Source of the DNA: Candidatus Amulumruptor caecigallinarius
Lineage (GTDB): Bacteria; Bacteroidota; Bacteroidia; Bacteroidales; Muribaculaceae
Direction: 5' to 3'
DNA: 62,499 nucleotides
Assembly: GCA_023665605.1 (NCBI GenBank)
Contig: JAMPDP010000006.1
Location: forward strand, 1-62,499
The first letter of the stretch is position 1; each line of letters starts with the position of its first letter. The notes under the pieces are model-generated. The model saw nothing but the letters and a program-made list of their open reading frames with translations. It was not told the origin of the DNA and did no database searches. Positions 35,504 through 43,652 of the stretch are shown piece after piece. The translations under genes were made by a program, and so were the position numbers.

Positions 35504-36055
35504 TCACTCGTCATCATCGTCAAAACCTATCCGCAACTCGCCGTTGACATTGCCGGTGTTCTTGACGTTGATGTCTTTCGGAGCATCATAGCCGCAAAGG
35601 TCTATCAGCACTTGTTGGGCAGTCTTCTTATCCAACACATACACCATTCTGCCGTGTACCACTTGCGGTGTCACAAGCATTCTGATGTTGACGGGTATTT
35701 CGTTGAGCCGTTTCGCGATGTAGTTGCCCGTTGTCGGGTCGAGCTTCATCAGCTTTAAGGGGTCAGTTGACAGTATCTTAGTGTTGCGGCTTATCAGCTC
35801 CTCTTTGCTGATTGTGGCGAGTCGGCGTTGCTCCTCTTCAAGTTGCTCAATCCTTGCTACTATCTTGCTATCATTCATTAGTCGGGACGCATTGCTGTAA
35901 TGGGTGTCATCCTTTGCCGTAGCCTTGCAGTTGTAAGCCTTTCGATAGGCTGCTACAAGTATGCCGTGTTCGTCTGTACCGTATGCATCAACGTAAGCCT
36001 GACAGAACGCCTCTTGTTGAGGTGTCAGACCGTGTTTGTTCTTTCTTCGTGCCAT
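35504..36055 (-). CDS. terS: Terminase small subunit
   Basis: 183 residues of the Terminase_2 type: an N-terminal helix-turn-helix region (GLTPQQEAFCQAYVDAYGTD, AAYRKAYNCKA, then SNASRLMNDSKIVARIEQL) and a helical oligomerisation part. It recognises viral DNA and hands it to the large subunit. It opens the packaging operon and ends in an acidic tail (FDDDDE). Confidence 0.88.
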   Translation of the reverse strand: MARRKNKHGLTPQQEAFCQAYVDAYGTDEHGILVAAYRKAYNCKATAKDDTHYSNASRLMNDSKIVARIEQLEEEQRRLATISKEELISRNTKILSTDPLKLMKLDPTTGNYIAKRLNEIPVNIRMLVTPQVVHGRMVYVLDKKTAQQVLIDLCGYDAPKDINVKNTGNVNGELRIGFDDDDE

Positions 36056-36343
36056 TGTCTATTCTGTATTATTGTTGATGATGTTATTGTCAGTGTTGAC
36101 GTGTAAAACTTTTACGAATACTTTTACTAATGCGAGTGAATGTGTAAAAGATATGGAGATTGTTTTACTGATTATACTTTAACCCGCCCCTCAAAAATTT
36201 TTGGCGATTGCGTAAAATTCTACCCGTAGAGCCGCTTTTTATGCCGTTTGAGACCGCTTTTGCGCTCAAATATGGTGGGGATTGGCGCAAAATTGACGAT
36301 TGTGGGAACTCCTTTGGCGATCGTGGGAGCACTTTTCATAATC
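36056..36343. other. Repeat-rich intergenic region upstream of terS
   Basis: About 290 bases without a gene. Near 36104-36152 there are repeated GTAAAA/TTTTAC tracts that can pair with each other. At 36292-36328 a direct repeat of the type GACGATTGTGGGAAC / GGCGATCGTGGGAGC occurs, with a related GGCGATTGCG near 36203. This is a plausible promoter or packaging-site region; no canonical -33/-7 pair stands out. Confidence 0.45.
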
Positions 36344-36901
36344 CTATCTGTTGCTGATCCCGATGATGTTCAACACAATCTCCTTTTCCTGAAAGAGGCT
36401 GGCGGTCGCTATCAGTGTCGCTCCGGTAGTGATGATGTCATCATACACAATCACCCTCGGCTCAACTATCTCACGCATGAGGATGAAGTCGGGGTGTAGT
36501 CGGTCGCGGTTCATCGTGGCCACTGCTCCATCGTAGAACGGAATGCCGAGAGTGCCGGCCATCACGCGGCACACTTCTGTGGCAAAGTGGAAGCCGTCAT
36601 CATGCCGGCGGCGCGGGGTCGTGACTATCGCCCAACCCTCAAAGGAGTTGATGAGGGTGTTGAGGAAATCACACGCAGCCTTGGCGAATGAGGCTGCATC
36701 TTCTGTTGAGGCTTTTATCTGACGGAACGTCTTACCATCTTTGCTCCGCTTGAACTGCGAGAAATAGATTGTGTCCCAGATGCGGTGCATGGCAGGACGG
36801 GGCGAGAGGTCGCAAAGCGGAACCTTATCACTCATAAGTTTCGGCTTTCCGAGACCCTCGTCCCATTTGTCCATGCGTACTATTCTACTCCTGCGAGCCA
36901 T
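36344..36901 (-). CDS. Phosphoribosyltransferase-like protein (ComF-like)
   Basis: 185 residues. The PRPP-binding loop VIVYDDIITTGATL (150-163) is unmistakable, with the paired acidic residues and TTGAT turn of type I phosphoribosyltransferases. The upstream part has AIVTTPRRRHDDG, as in ComF-like proteins. It would use PRPP and a base or related substrate. It overlaps the epimerase gene by 17 bases and belongs to a nucleotide/sugar cluster just upstream of the packaging genes. The actual substrate is unknown. Confidence 0.8.
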   Translation of the reverse strand: MARRSRIVRMDKWDEGLGKPKLMSDKVPLCDLSPRPAMHRIWDTIYFSQFKRSKDGKTFRQIKASTEDAASFAKAACDFLNTLINSFEGWAIVTTPRRRHDDGFHFATEVCRVMAGTLGIPFYDGAVATMNRDRLHPDFILMREIVEPRVIVYDDIITTGATLIATASLFQEKEIVLNIIGISNR

Positions 36902-37655
36902 TGAATATGCGGTTTATCCCCTCCGACACAGAGGTGTACTGCAAAGGTACAGTGAAAACAGCCGTTTCAATCGCCTGTGCGTCACGGTCTAACTCGCGCT
37001 CTGACTCAACAAGCTCAATTTCAAGCGGTTTGTATTTGCTGACAATTTCAGCGAGTTGCAGGGTGGTTGTCGCTTCGGGATTGGCGGCATTGATGAGAGG
37101 CTTGTTGCAGCCGTAGGCATAGATCAGGCTCTCCACGATGTCGGAGATGTATGTGAAGTGTCGCACGTTCCGGCCCTCGTTGTAGAGTTTGACGTGATCG
37201 TCATTGAGCAAATACCAAAGAAGAGTACCCTGACGCGGATTTGGGCCGTACACGTTGTGAAACCTCACTCCCGTTGCCGACGGAAGATAGCACTTTGCAT
37301 AGTCCTCGTTGAAACGCTTCGTGATGCCGTAGAGCGATGTCGCATTGCCCGGCGCGGCTGTCGATGAGGAGGCATACACGAGCTTCACGTTGTGGCGCTT
37401 GCAGGCGTTGCACACGCTCATGAACGTCTCTATGTTGTCGTGAACGATGTCGGATTGGTTCTTGTTGAACACTGATGTCTGGGCGGCAAGATGATACACG
37501 CAATCAATGTCAGACAGGTCAGTGCCGTTGAAGAAGTCTCCGGCCTCGATTCCCGTTTTGCGGTCGATGCTTGTCACTTGCACGCCGCGCTTGATTAAAG
37601 CAGCGGCGAGAGCCTTGCCAATAAAGCCCTCGCCACCGGTGATTATTACTTTCAT
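36885..37655 (-). CDS. NAD-dependent epimerase/dehydratase
   Basis: 256 residues of the extended SDR type. GGEGFIG at 7-13 binds NAD, YHLAAQT lies at about 54-60, Ser97-99 and Tyr109-x3-Lys113 form the catalytic set, and GVRFHNVYGPNPRQG follows. It probably acts on a nucleotide sugar, as UDP-glucose epimerases do. It is slightly short for the family. In a phage this could alter the host surface polysaccharide or supply a sugar for DNA modification; both are inference. Confidence 0.88.
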   Translation of the reverse strand: MKVIITGGEGFIGKALAAALIKRGVQVTSIDRKTGIEAGDFFNGTDLSDIDCVYHLAAQTSVFNKNQSDIVHDNIETFMSVCNACKRHNVKLVYASSSTAAPGNATSLYGITKRFNEDYAKCYLPSATGVRFHNVYGPNPRQGTLLWYLLNDDHVKLYNEGRNVRHFTYISDIVESLIYAYGCNKPLINAANPEATTTLQLAEIVSKYKPLEIELVESERELDRDAQAIETAVFTVPLQYTSVSEGINRIFNGSQE

Positions 37656-37661
37656 TGCTTG

Positions 37662-37976
37662 CTATTTATATTGGTTGGGGATTTGTTCCAGATGGTGGTA
37701 GCTTCTTATGCCGTAGATTTGGGCGCATTTGTACTCCAGGGAGCAGCCTTTGCTTTTCGCCCAATTCCCGATGAATAGAGCCGCGTCACATTCAAGCAGG
37801 GCGGCAATGTCTTTGCCGATATAGTATGAATATGGCCGGTCTGCCTCGGGGCATACGTCAAAGGGTGTGACCGCCCTGTGTCCGCGCTTGGTGACGATAC
37901 GCGCCACATCGGCGGCCAATGCCCTGCATTGCGCGATGTCGTGGCCGGTGATAGGTAGTGAAATGTAGATTTTCAT
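37662..37976 (-). CDS. DUF4406 / nucleoside 2-deoxyribosyltransferase-like protein
   Basis: 104 residues from the ATG at 37976 (KIYISLPITGH). The pattern YISLPITG, then PFDV, DRPYSYYIGKDIAALLECDA and SKGCSLEY is that of DUF4406, a Rossmann-like fold related to nucleoside 2-deoxyribosyltransferases. It lies six bases upstream of the epimerase and may work on nucleotide pools. Activity not shown. Confidence 0.75.
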   Translation of the reverse strand: MKIYISLPITGHDIAQCRALAADVARIVTKRGHRAVTPFDVCPEADRPYSYYIGKDIAALLECDAALFIGNWAKSKGCSLEYKCAQIYGIRSYHHLEQIPNQYK

Positions 37977-38080
37977 GATGATTGAGGGTTCAGAATCGGA
38001 CAATGTCGTTACTTTGCAATTTTTCAAAGTTTCACACAACATTTATCGCTCGTAATGCGTTCTATTAGAAAAGGTTTTAT

Positions 38081-38253
38081 TATCTTTGCATCGGAAATAA
38101 CCGAATATTGAGAAGCAAGTGAGACCCGGGACGTTTTCCCGTTCAGTGCAACTTGCTTTTAATAACCTCCAGCTCCAGGGAGCGATGATGTCTTAGTCTG
38201 GTTCTGATGAAGAGGTCGCGAGCGTGATGGGCATCCAAGCACGCTCTTTTTTT
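38081..38253 (+). ncRNA. Candidate rightward small RNA
   Basis: TATCTTTG at 38081-38088 is a good -7 element, although the -33 is weak. Transcription from about 38095 would run through a composite hairpin (AAGCAAGT 38113-38120 with ACTTGCTT 38151-38158 around an inner CGGGA/TCCCG) to a strong intrinsic terminator, GAGCGTG/CACGCTC and seven T, ending at 38253. No reading frame of note lies inside. The RNA would be about 155 bases and its end meets the stop codon of the convergent CdiA-C-like gene. Confidence 0.6.
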
Positions 38254-38827
38254 ATCTTGTATGCTGCCACTCATATACTTTCCCTTGTTGACTGACAACA
38301 ACGACAGCCTTAAATCTATGTTTGTTTTGATGATAGGACTCATACCGCTGGATACCGCGTTGAATATCTCCACGATGTAAGAGTCCGCTCTTGTCATATA
38401 TCACGGCCACATCTGCATTCTTTGAGGCAGCATGTCGTAATGCGGAATTGACAGTATGGTCTGCACCGCGTTCATTTATCTTGTTCGGAGTTCTCTGCTC
38501 GTAGGTGTGGACTGACAGTTTGCCGTCAGTATATTTGGGATTGCCCTTCGGGTCTTTTGCTGATGCGAAAGATATATCATTTTCCGGGGTCAGCTTGACT
38601 ATTATCCCGCTGTCGGCCATAACCTTTGCCGCTTCTACTTCCTCTGCCTGAAAGTTATGTCCTTTCTCAAAGAGGACATACGCGCCACTATCCGACATAT
38701 ATGAGTGCTCCACATCATATTTGCCGGTGGCCAATGCGGCGCGAAATTCTGCGGCGTGTTGTGCGTAACTTCCATCCTTGACAGTGGAAATTACACTGAA
38801 GCCGCCATAGCTCTTGCTGTCGCTCAT
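38252..38827 (-). CDS. CdiA-C / BECR-type nuclease-like protein
   Basis: 191 residues. The C-terminal half (ADHTVNSALRHAASKNADVA, then GDIQRGIQRYESY, FKAVVVVSQQGKVYEW) has the strand-helix order of the CdiA-CT tRNA-nuclease family found as the toxic part of contact-dependent inhibition and other polymorphic toxins. The preceding part (EEVEAAKVMADSGIIVKLTPE) matches the usual entry to that domain. No signal or delivery domain is present, so it may be a phage-encoded nuclease or an injected protein. Its start overlaps a DUF4417 gene by four bases. Assignment rests on pattern resemblance. Confidence 0.55.
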   Translation of the reverse strand: MSDSKSYGGFSVISTVKDGSYAQHAAEFRAALATGKYDVEHSYMSDSGAYVLFEKGHNFQAEEVEAAKVMADSGIIVKLTPENDISFASAKDPKGNPKYTDGKLSVHTYEQRTPNKINERGADHTVNSALRHAASKNADVAVIYDKSGLLHRGDIQRGIQRYESYHQNKHRFKAVVVVSQQGKVYEWQHTR

Positions 38828-39453
38828 AGCTTGCCCTCCTTTCTCCGGGCCGCCATGATGGACTCACAATAGATGAGTCCATGCCGCTGACAGAACTCAT
38901 GGGCCTTTTTGCCGCCTCCATAGACAAGCATATTAGGTGTGTCACAACCCGACACTCGCCGGGCAATCCCCAACTCTATGTCAAGGCTTGGTATGTTGTC
39001 GCTGTAGCCGCGAGTGGCAAACGCGTTGTAGCCGTCCGGCACACCAAGAAGATTGTACTCCCGATACTTGTCGGATACCTTGAGATCCACCCATACGGCG
39101 ATGCCCATCTCCTGAAACCAACGTGCCAGCCATCGCTTTTTGTAGATGAGGTGCAGCCCGTACGCCAACGGCAAATTCAAATGGAGAGTGAAGTTGGGCT
39201 CCACCAGTTCACGGCATCCGCTGAATGTGACCTTGTCGGGCCGTTTCCATATGTTCTCAAACCGATAGTCATCCACATAGAAATGATACGTGGATATGCC
39301 TTTCTTGCAACGAGGGGATGCGCCCCATGGTGCAATCGGCAACAACAGGCCGTTGGAGGGTTGACGGCTGAGCAGTAGCGTCGGAATCTCAAGCTCATTG
39401 TCACTCGCAAAGATGCGGTTGTGTGGAGTAATGATTGCGTCTATTTTCGACAT
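38824..39453 (-). CDS. DUF4417-domain protein
   Basis: 209 residues. The features LLGVPDGYNAFATRGYSDN, a central WVDLKVSD and LVYGGGKKAHEFC near the C-terminus match DUF4417, a family of unknown function found on phages and mobile elements. It is translationally coupled to the nuclease-like gene and has a promoter of its own. Its frequent placement beside mobile-element genes does not reveal its role. Confidence 0.75.
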   Translation of the reverse strand: MSKIDAIITPHNRIFASDNELEIPTLLLSRQPSNGLLLPIAPWGASPRCKKGISTYHFYVDDYRFENIWKRPDKVTFSGCRELVEPNFTLHLNLPLAYGLHLIYKKRWLARWFQEMGIAVWVDLKVSDKYREYNLLGVPDGYNAFATRGYSDNIPSLDIELGIARRVSGCDTPNMLVYGGGKKAHEFCQRHGLIYCESIMAARRKEGKL

Positions 39454-39481
39454 CTATCGATGTATTATGATTTGATGTCTG

Positions 39482-39515
39482 CAAAAATATCCTCAACCTT
39501 TCCTCATTCTCCAAA
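39482..39515 (-). promoter_or_regulatory. Promoter of the DUF4417 / nuclease-like operon
   Basis: Minus strand TTTG at 39512-39515, 22 bases, TATTTTTG at 39482-39489. Transcription would start about 20 bases before the DUF4417 ATG. The region 39520-39673 upstream has no gene. Confidence 0.5.
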
Positions 39516-39673
39516 TCGCTCAATTTTCTGAAAATTCATTTCTCCTCAGCTCACCTTGCGCATCATTACTAATCAGCCACTTATGAACTCATATCACGCA
39601 GTCCTGATAAAAAACGACTTTGCGCCACATCTCTCGACGGGGCGCAAAGTCTCCACTGCCATCGATCATCAAT

Positions 39674-39847
39674 TCACACATCTACGACGGCAGCACAATG
39701 GGGCTGTATGTTGAAAATCTTGAGGTATCGGTCAAGGGTGTTGCGGTCAACCTTGCATATCCGGGCTATCTTGCGCTTGGAAACCTGCGCAAGCAAAAGC
39801 TCGCGTATGAGGGTCTCCTTGCCGCTCAGCTTATATATGCCTCTCAT
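39674..39847 (-). CDS. 57-residue helix-turn-helix protein
   Basis: Starts at the ATG at 39847, overlapping the YopX gene by four bases. The body KETLIRELLLAQVSKRKIA then RICKVDRNTLDRYL is a resolvase/Hin-type helix-turn-helix. Likely a small DNA-binding protein; target unknown. A longer frame would run into the YopX gene. Confidence 0.65.
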   Translation of the reverse strand: MRGIYKLSGKETLIRELLLAQVSKRKIARICKVDRNTLDRYLKIFNIQPHCAAVVDV

Positions 39848-40188
39848 CTGTTGTATTGTGGATTGTCGTGAATGTTCCCTATAACCTCCATATCCCATTG
39901 GTCTAATGTGTGGAAGTCGGCATAGAATCCATATAGATTGGGTTGATATTTGACAACGGCAACTTTGTTGTCTTTAAGCAGAACGACATCATCCTCATAG
40001 ATTTCTTTGCCATTCTTGTCACTACAACCTGTGAATTGCCCTATCGTATATGGCTCGACATCTGCCCACCAGGGAGCATTATCTTCGTTCTCCCATTGGA
40101 TTGTGTGACTATTGTTGGCAAAGGTATAATAGCCGTAGCACCACTCGCTATTGTCAAGGCGTTTACCCCGGAACTTAATCGGTCTCAT
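39844..40188 (-). CDS. YopX family protein
   Basis: 114 residues. The start MRPIKFRGKRLDNSEWCYGY and the segment GQFTGCSDKNGKEIYEDDVV are diagnostic of YopX (first seen in phage SPbeta). The function is unknown; the fold is beta-rich. It lies in an operon of small genes driven by promoter P2. Confidence 0.9.
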   Translation of the reverse strand: MRPIKFRGKRLDNSEWCYGYYTFANNSHTIQWENEDNAPWWADVEPYTIGQFTGCSDKNGKEIYEDDVVLLKDNKVAVVKYQPNLYGFYADFHTLDQWDMEVIGNIHDNPQYNR

Positions 40189-40405
40189 CTTCTTTGGGGT
40201 CTGTAATTGTTATAGATACGGAGAATTCTACGACATCACCGTGAAAGAATTTCCGCCATTTCCCGGCCGTGTCGAAAGTGTCACGTACAAGCTCATCCGC
40301 CCATTTCTGAGCTTGTCGGGAGAAGTCGTTAACACACTCTCCATCTTTGATACAATCAAGCATCTCTGTCCTTACTTGAATTGATTTCTTTGTGGTTATC
40401 TCCAT
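40175..40405 (-). CDS. Small protein, function unknown
   Basis: 76 residues from the ATG at 40405 (MEITTKKSIQVRTEMLDCIK). It contains a Trp-rich helix (AQKWADELVRDTF) and a beta ending (VVEFSVSITITDPKE). Overlaps both neighbours, as is usual in this operon. Not recognised. Confidence 0.55.
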   Translation of the reverse strand: MEITTKKSIQVRTEMLDCIKDGECVNDFSRQAQKWADELVRDTFDTAGKWRKFFHGDVVEFSVSITITDPKEDETD

Positions 40406-40565
40406 CGTTTTTAGGGTCAAAGTAAATACACTTGTTGTTCCATGCCGCTGGTGCCATCCACCATTTCATGTACGGTTTGCATGGTTCTGACGGCGGACAG
40501 TGGCGTTTGCACTGCTTGCATATAGGCTCGCAAGCCCCTATGCAGTAAGTATAGTCGCTGTTCAT
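40356..40565 (-). CDS. Cys-rich small protein
   Basis: 69 residues from the ATG at 40565, which overlaps the upstream stop (ATGA). Seven or more Cys occur in CIGACEPICKQCKRHCPP and a later C-K-Y context, suggesting a zinc-binding knuckle. Found in many Bacteroidales phages without known role. Confidence 0.6.
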   Translation of the reverse strand: MNSDYTYCIGACEPICKQCKRHCPPSEPCKPYMKWWMAPAAWNNKCIYFDPKNDGDNHKEINSSKDRDA

Positions 40566-40912
40566 CGCCACTCAAATGCAACAAAATCGTTCTTGAAGTC
40601 TGCGGCTGCAAGCATCTCGACGAGAATCTTGACTATCTCCATCGGGGTATAGTCGTTGCGGATGCCGTGCTTCTCGATGAGAGCCGGGCCGGTGTCTTCG
40701 TCGGCGAATTTGCCGATGAGCTTTGCAAGCTCGTTCTTCTGCACGAACACCATGTCGGCAAACTCAACGGAGTCATTGCCGCTCCATGTGGTGTCCTCAC
40801 ACTCCTCGTTGAACATACGGTTGACTTGCTCGGAAAGGTGGTTGAAATAACCGCCGTGGTCAAAGTCCCGCTCTACGCGGTAGACCTTGCAAGGATAGAT
40901 TCTGTATCCCAT
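40562..40912 (-). CDS. 116-residue phage protein, function unknown
   Basis: No recognised domain. Begins MGYRIYPCKVYRVERDFDHG and has a helical C-terminal half (KNELAKLIGKFADEDTGPAL). The conserved leader motif stands before its ATG, inside the operon. Confidence 0.6.
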   Translation of the reverse strand: MGYRIYPCKVYRVERDFDHGGYFNHLSEQVNRMFNEECEDTTWSGNDSVEFADMVFVQKNELAKLIGKFADEDTGPALIEKHGIRNDYTPMEIVKILVEMLAAADFKNDFVAFEWR

Positions 40913-40914
40913 AG

Positions 40915-40941
40915 TTGATTGGTTGGTTATATCGGTTTGAC
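40915..40941 (-). repeat. Leader motif before the 116-residue gene
   Basis: Minus strand ATAAGTCAAACCGATATAAC ahead of a short spacer and the ATG. Same motif as at 19941, 41330, 49462, 56832 and 57588. Confidence 0.65.
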
Positions 40942-41325
40942 TTATGCTATGTTTTCAAGTACTTTGTCAAGCTCTTGCCAAAGCTCTGTTAAATCATCGC
41001 CGCTGAACTCTGACTCCTCGCCGGTCTCATCATCGTAGTGGGAAGCCGTTATCTCTGTGACCTCGCCCCAAGCCTTTCTCAAATCGCTTGATGAAGGTGT
41101 CCAGTAGTCGCCGGGGTCATACTCCCACTCTCCGCTGCATTGATAATAAACCTCGATATACCATCCGTCCCCCTCATATGTGAGGCAGTTGTCGGCGAAG
41201 TCATCGCATCGGCCCCATCCGTCCTCGTCCCGCTCAATGGATGACTCTCCGACCTGATGGTCATTGGCGGCAAGGAGTGCAACGATTGTGGGGATGATGG
41301 ATCTGAGGTCGTGAATAGTTTTCAT
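40942..41325 (-). CDS. 127-residue acidic phage protein
   Basis: Starts at the ATG at 41325 (MKTIHDLRSIIPTIVALLAA), right after the leader motif; the longer frame upstream crosses promoter P2 and is not used. Acidic and Trp/Tyr-rich (DGWYIEVYYQCSGEWEYDPG, DLTELWQELDKVLENI). Not recognised. First gene of the P2 operon. Confidence 0.65.
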   Translation of the reverse strand: MKTIHDLRSIIPTIVALLAANDHQVGESSIERDEDGWGRCDDFADNCLTYEGDGWYIEVYYQCSGEWEYDPGDYWTPSSSDLRKAWGEVTEITASHYDDETGEESEFSGDDLTELWQELDKVLENIA

Positions 41326-41358
41326 GTCAGCTGGTCTGTCGGTTTGACTTATGTTGTC

Positions 41359-41430
41359 TGTTATGCTGTAAAGTTGTCCACCGTCAGCGGGTTTTGCAAT
41401 CAGAATGGCCACCATTTTAGCGCCATAACA
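41359..41430 (-). promoter_or_regulatory. Shared-type phage promoter P2
   Basis: Minus strand TTG, 20 bases, CAACTTTACAGC, with the box TAAAATGGTGGCC and CATTCTGATTGCA upstream. The leader AAGTCAAACCGACAGACC follows and ends close to the ATG at 41325. Confidence 0.75.
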
Positions 41431-41444
41431 CTTGTCAAAAAGTG

Positions 41445-42206
41445 TCACTCCCTCGCGGCTGCGTCCTCCTCCCTGATGATGTCGATGACCAATTGGCGGC
41501 ATTGGCTGACAAGGACTCTGACGCACAGAGTCATCAGGTCAGTGATTGCCATCTTAGCGTCGTAGGTCTCCGCTATGTCCATGCACAGCACCGAGATGAG
41601 GAACGTCCACGGATTTTGCTTGCGGTGGCACGGCATATCAAGACGCTCTGCCACGAGCTTGTCAATGTTCTTGTCAAAATCCTCTACAAACGTGAGTATC
41701 ATCCTAATGAACGTCACCATCGCCGGGATGTCGCGGTGTTCGCGCCCTATATACTGACGTGCCGCCTCATTGGTGAACGTGCAATAGGACTTGAATAAAT
41801 CGCCGGCCACTGCCTCACGCAATCGACCAAGGTATCTCTGATAGGCGTACCATGCGGGGCCATAACTCTGACGGAGTTCCCGGTTGTACTCGTCAATGCA
41901 CTTGCGCATCTCCCGGCTGTGCTTCCTGAACTCGCCCAGCCGGTTGTCACGGCAGTAGTCGATGAATTGCTCGGCCTGCTCCAAAGCGAGGGCCGTAAGC
42001 ATCTGCGGTATGAAATTCATCTCAACCGCTTCTTGTGTGCCAAACATTGAGATACATTCGTCGGCGGTGAGGTCTCTTTCCGGGGGCAGTTTCTTCTCGT
42101 GTCGGGAAACGTCAATCCCGAAGTTGGCCATTGGCATGATGGGTCTCGCATCGGGTGCAATCCCCATCGTTGCCAACAACTTTTTGTCTAATGGTGGTAA
42201 ATCCAT
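41445..42206 (-). CDS. 253-residue helical protein, function unknown
   Basis: Begins at the ATG at 42206 (MDLPPLDKKLLATMGIAPDA). Mostly alpha-helical (ALEQAEQFIDYCRDNRLGEF, EDFDKNIDKLVAERLDM). It follows the MgsA-C-like gene by ten bases and shares its promoter. No domain recognised. Confidence 0.6.
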   Translation of the reverse strand: MDLPPLDKKLLATMGIAPDARPIMPMANFGIDVSRHEKKLPPERDLTADECISMFGTQEAVEMNFIPQMLTALALEQAEQFIDYCRDNRLGEFRKHSREMRKCIDEYNRELRQSYGPAWYAYQRYLGRLREAVAGDLFKSYCTFTNEAARQYIGREHRDIPAMVTFIRMILTFVEDFDKNIDKLVAERLDMPCHRKQNPWTFLISVLCMDIAETYDAKMAITDLMTLCVRVLVSQCRQLVIDIIREEDAAARE

Positions 42207-42216
42207 ATCGTGAAAA

Positions 42217-42804
42217 TTAAAGCGGCCCGGAGTCAGCTCCAAAGCCGCCGAATAGATTGTTGTTCTGTGGTGTCGGTACGAGATCGTCGAAGAGTCCCGG
42301 AACCCTGGGCCGCAAAGCCTCATATTCCTCTCTGAAAAACTCCTCTTTCGTCCTCCCGTACTTCTTACCCTTTCGGGTGTGTACGTCAAAGGTGTAGGGC
42401 GGTATCGGCAAGGGATATTGCCAGACATCCTCTATCCACCGCTCAACCTCTATTGCATTGCGGTCATAGACAAGGTTCTGCAAGTGGTCGGCATCCCGAT
42501 TCTTGCGACACTCACACAGCAGTAGCACGGCTTTGCTCACGAAGATTCTGCCTTTCGGCTCAGTCTTGTTTTTGTTGACTAACTCATGACCCTGCCAAAG
42601 TGCCTCAATCTCTTTCGTGATGAGTCCGTAGCAGTCTTCCGCGCTGATGGTGAAAAGACGCTTCCACACATAGTCGCGATAGTTGCTGTGCCACAACTCC
42701 AGGGCAAAGAAGCCCGCAACCCGCGCATCGCCACGCCTGATTGCTTTCTGCATTGCAGAGCTGACTTCAAAAAAGTCATATCCATGTATCGTTCTTATTA
42801 CCAT
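42217..42804 (-). CDS. Stand-alone MgsA/RarA C-terminal-like protein
   Basis: 195 residues. The N-terminal part FFEVSSAMQKAIRRGDARVA, then YVWKRLFTISAEDCYGLI, is strikingly like the tetramerisation domain at the C-terminus of the AAA+ protein MgsA/RarA (pattern SA-x-KS-RRGD and RRLLxIASEDxG). No ATPase domain is present. It may bind or mimic part of the host repair ATPase; that is inference. First gene of the P3 operon. Confidence 0.65.
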   Translation of the reverse strand: MVIRTIHGYDFFEVSSAMQKAIRRGDARVAGFFALELWHSNYRDYVWKRLFTISAEDCYGLITKEIEALWQGHELVNKNKTEPKGRIFVSKAVLLLCECRKNRDADHLQNLVYDRNAIEVERWIEDVWQYPLPIPPYTFDVHTRKGKKYGRTKEEFFREEYEALRPRVPGLFDDLVPTPQNNNLFGGFGADSGPL

Positions 42805-42824
42805 AACTTCTAATATATTGATTT

Positions 42825-42894
42825 ACTGTAAAGTTAACCTTTAATGACGAGGTATGCAATCAGATTGAACACCATTTTACCGCCATTTTTAGCT
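42825..42894 (-). promoter_or_regulatory. Shared-type phage promoter P3
   Basis: Minus strand TTG, 20 bases, TAACTTTACAGT; two boxes upstream, AAAAATGGCGG and TAAAATGGTG, then TTCAATCTGATTGCA. The boxes lie against the stop codon of the glycosyltransferase gene. Confidence 0.8.
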
Positions 42895-42896
42895 GT

Positions 42897-43652
42897 TCAG
42901 AATTTGAACTTACATGATATGTTGTACTCAACTTTCTGCTGGGTCTTGTCCTTGCCGTTGTTGGTCGCGCCCTTGATGTTGATGCTATCGCCAAAGTGCT
43001 TTTTGATGAGGAGTATTGAACGGCGCTCCTCCTCTTGGTTACGGAATGCCGCCAGTCCTCCGGCGTTGACAAACGTACCCTTTTGGGCGAAGTTGTAACG
43101 CAGGTCGGTGAGGATGCAGCGCTCTTTGTACTTCATGTAGCACGAAATCCAAAAGTCCTCTTTCAGCCTTAGGTCTTCATTCCACCAGACATTCTTGTTG
43201 AATCTCACACCATAGGCGCAACCGGTGATCATCTTTGAGAGGGAATAATATCCCCACTCGTTGTACATCACCGGAGATATTGCCGAGGTGAACCCGAACA
43301 GATGAACATCGAGTAGACACGCCAACTCATACAGGTTCTCTATGATGTTGGTTATAGTATCGGGGTCTCTGATAACGCCCGTCTCGCCTTTCTCGCAGAA
43401 AAGGGCCTTGACAACGTGAACGTCATCGTCGAGCATCATAAGATTGCCAAAGTGCCGGGCCATCCAATTGCGCTTGGGGATTAACCCAATCACATCATCG
43501 GGATGCGTCACAATCTCACATTCGGGATTGTACTGGCGGTAGAGGTCTTCCTGACTCTCTGCAACGCAGATAATCGGATTGTTGACGAGCTTCTTTGAAT
43601 AGACTTTGTCGTGCCTCTTGTGCGAGGGGATTACAATCTTTAAGTCGCTCAT
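42897..43652 (-). CDS. Glycosyltransferase-like protein (TET-associated type)
   Basis: 251 residues with a GT-A-like layout: KIVIPSHKRHDKV at the start, YRQYNPECEIVTHPDD, then LMMLDDDVHVV carrying the metal-binding Asp run. This order resembles the TET-associated glycosyltransferases (TAGT) proposed to add sugar to modified bases in phage DNA. It is coupled by a four-base overlap to a ParB-like gene, an association also described for such systems. No TET/JBP oxygenase is seen in the window, so the acceptor base is unclear. It could instead act on a protein or polysaccharide. Confidence 0.7.
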   Translation of the reverse strand: MSDLKIVIPSHKRHDKVYSKKLVNNPIICVAESQEDLYRQYNPECEIVTHPDDVIGLIPKRNWMARHFGNLMMLDDDVHVVKALFCEKGETGVIRDPDTITNIIENLYELACLLDVHLFGFTSAISPVMYNEWGYYSLSKMITGCAYGVRFNKNVWWNEDLRLKEDFWISCYMKYKERCILTDLRYNFAQKGTFVNAGGLAAFRNQEEERRSILLIKKHFGDSINIKGATNNGKDKTQQKVEYNISCKFKF

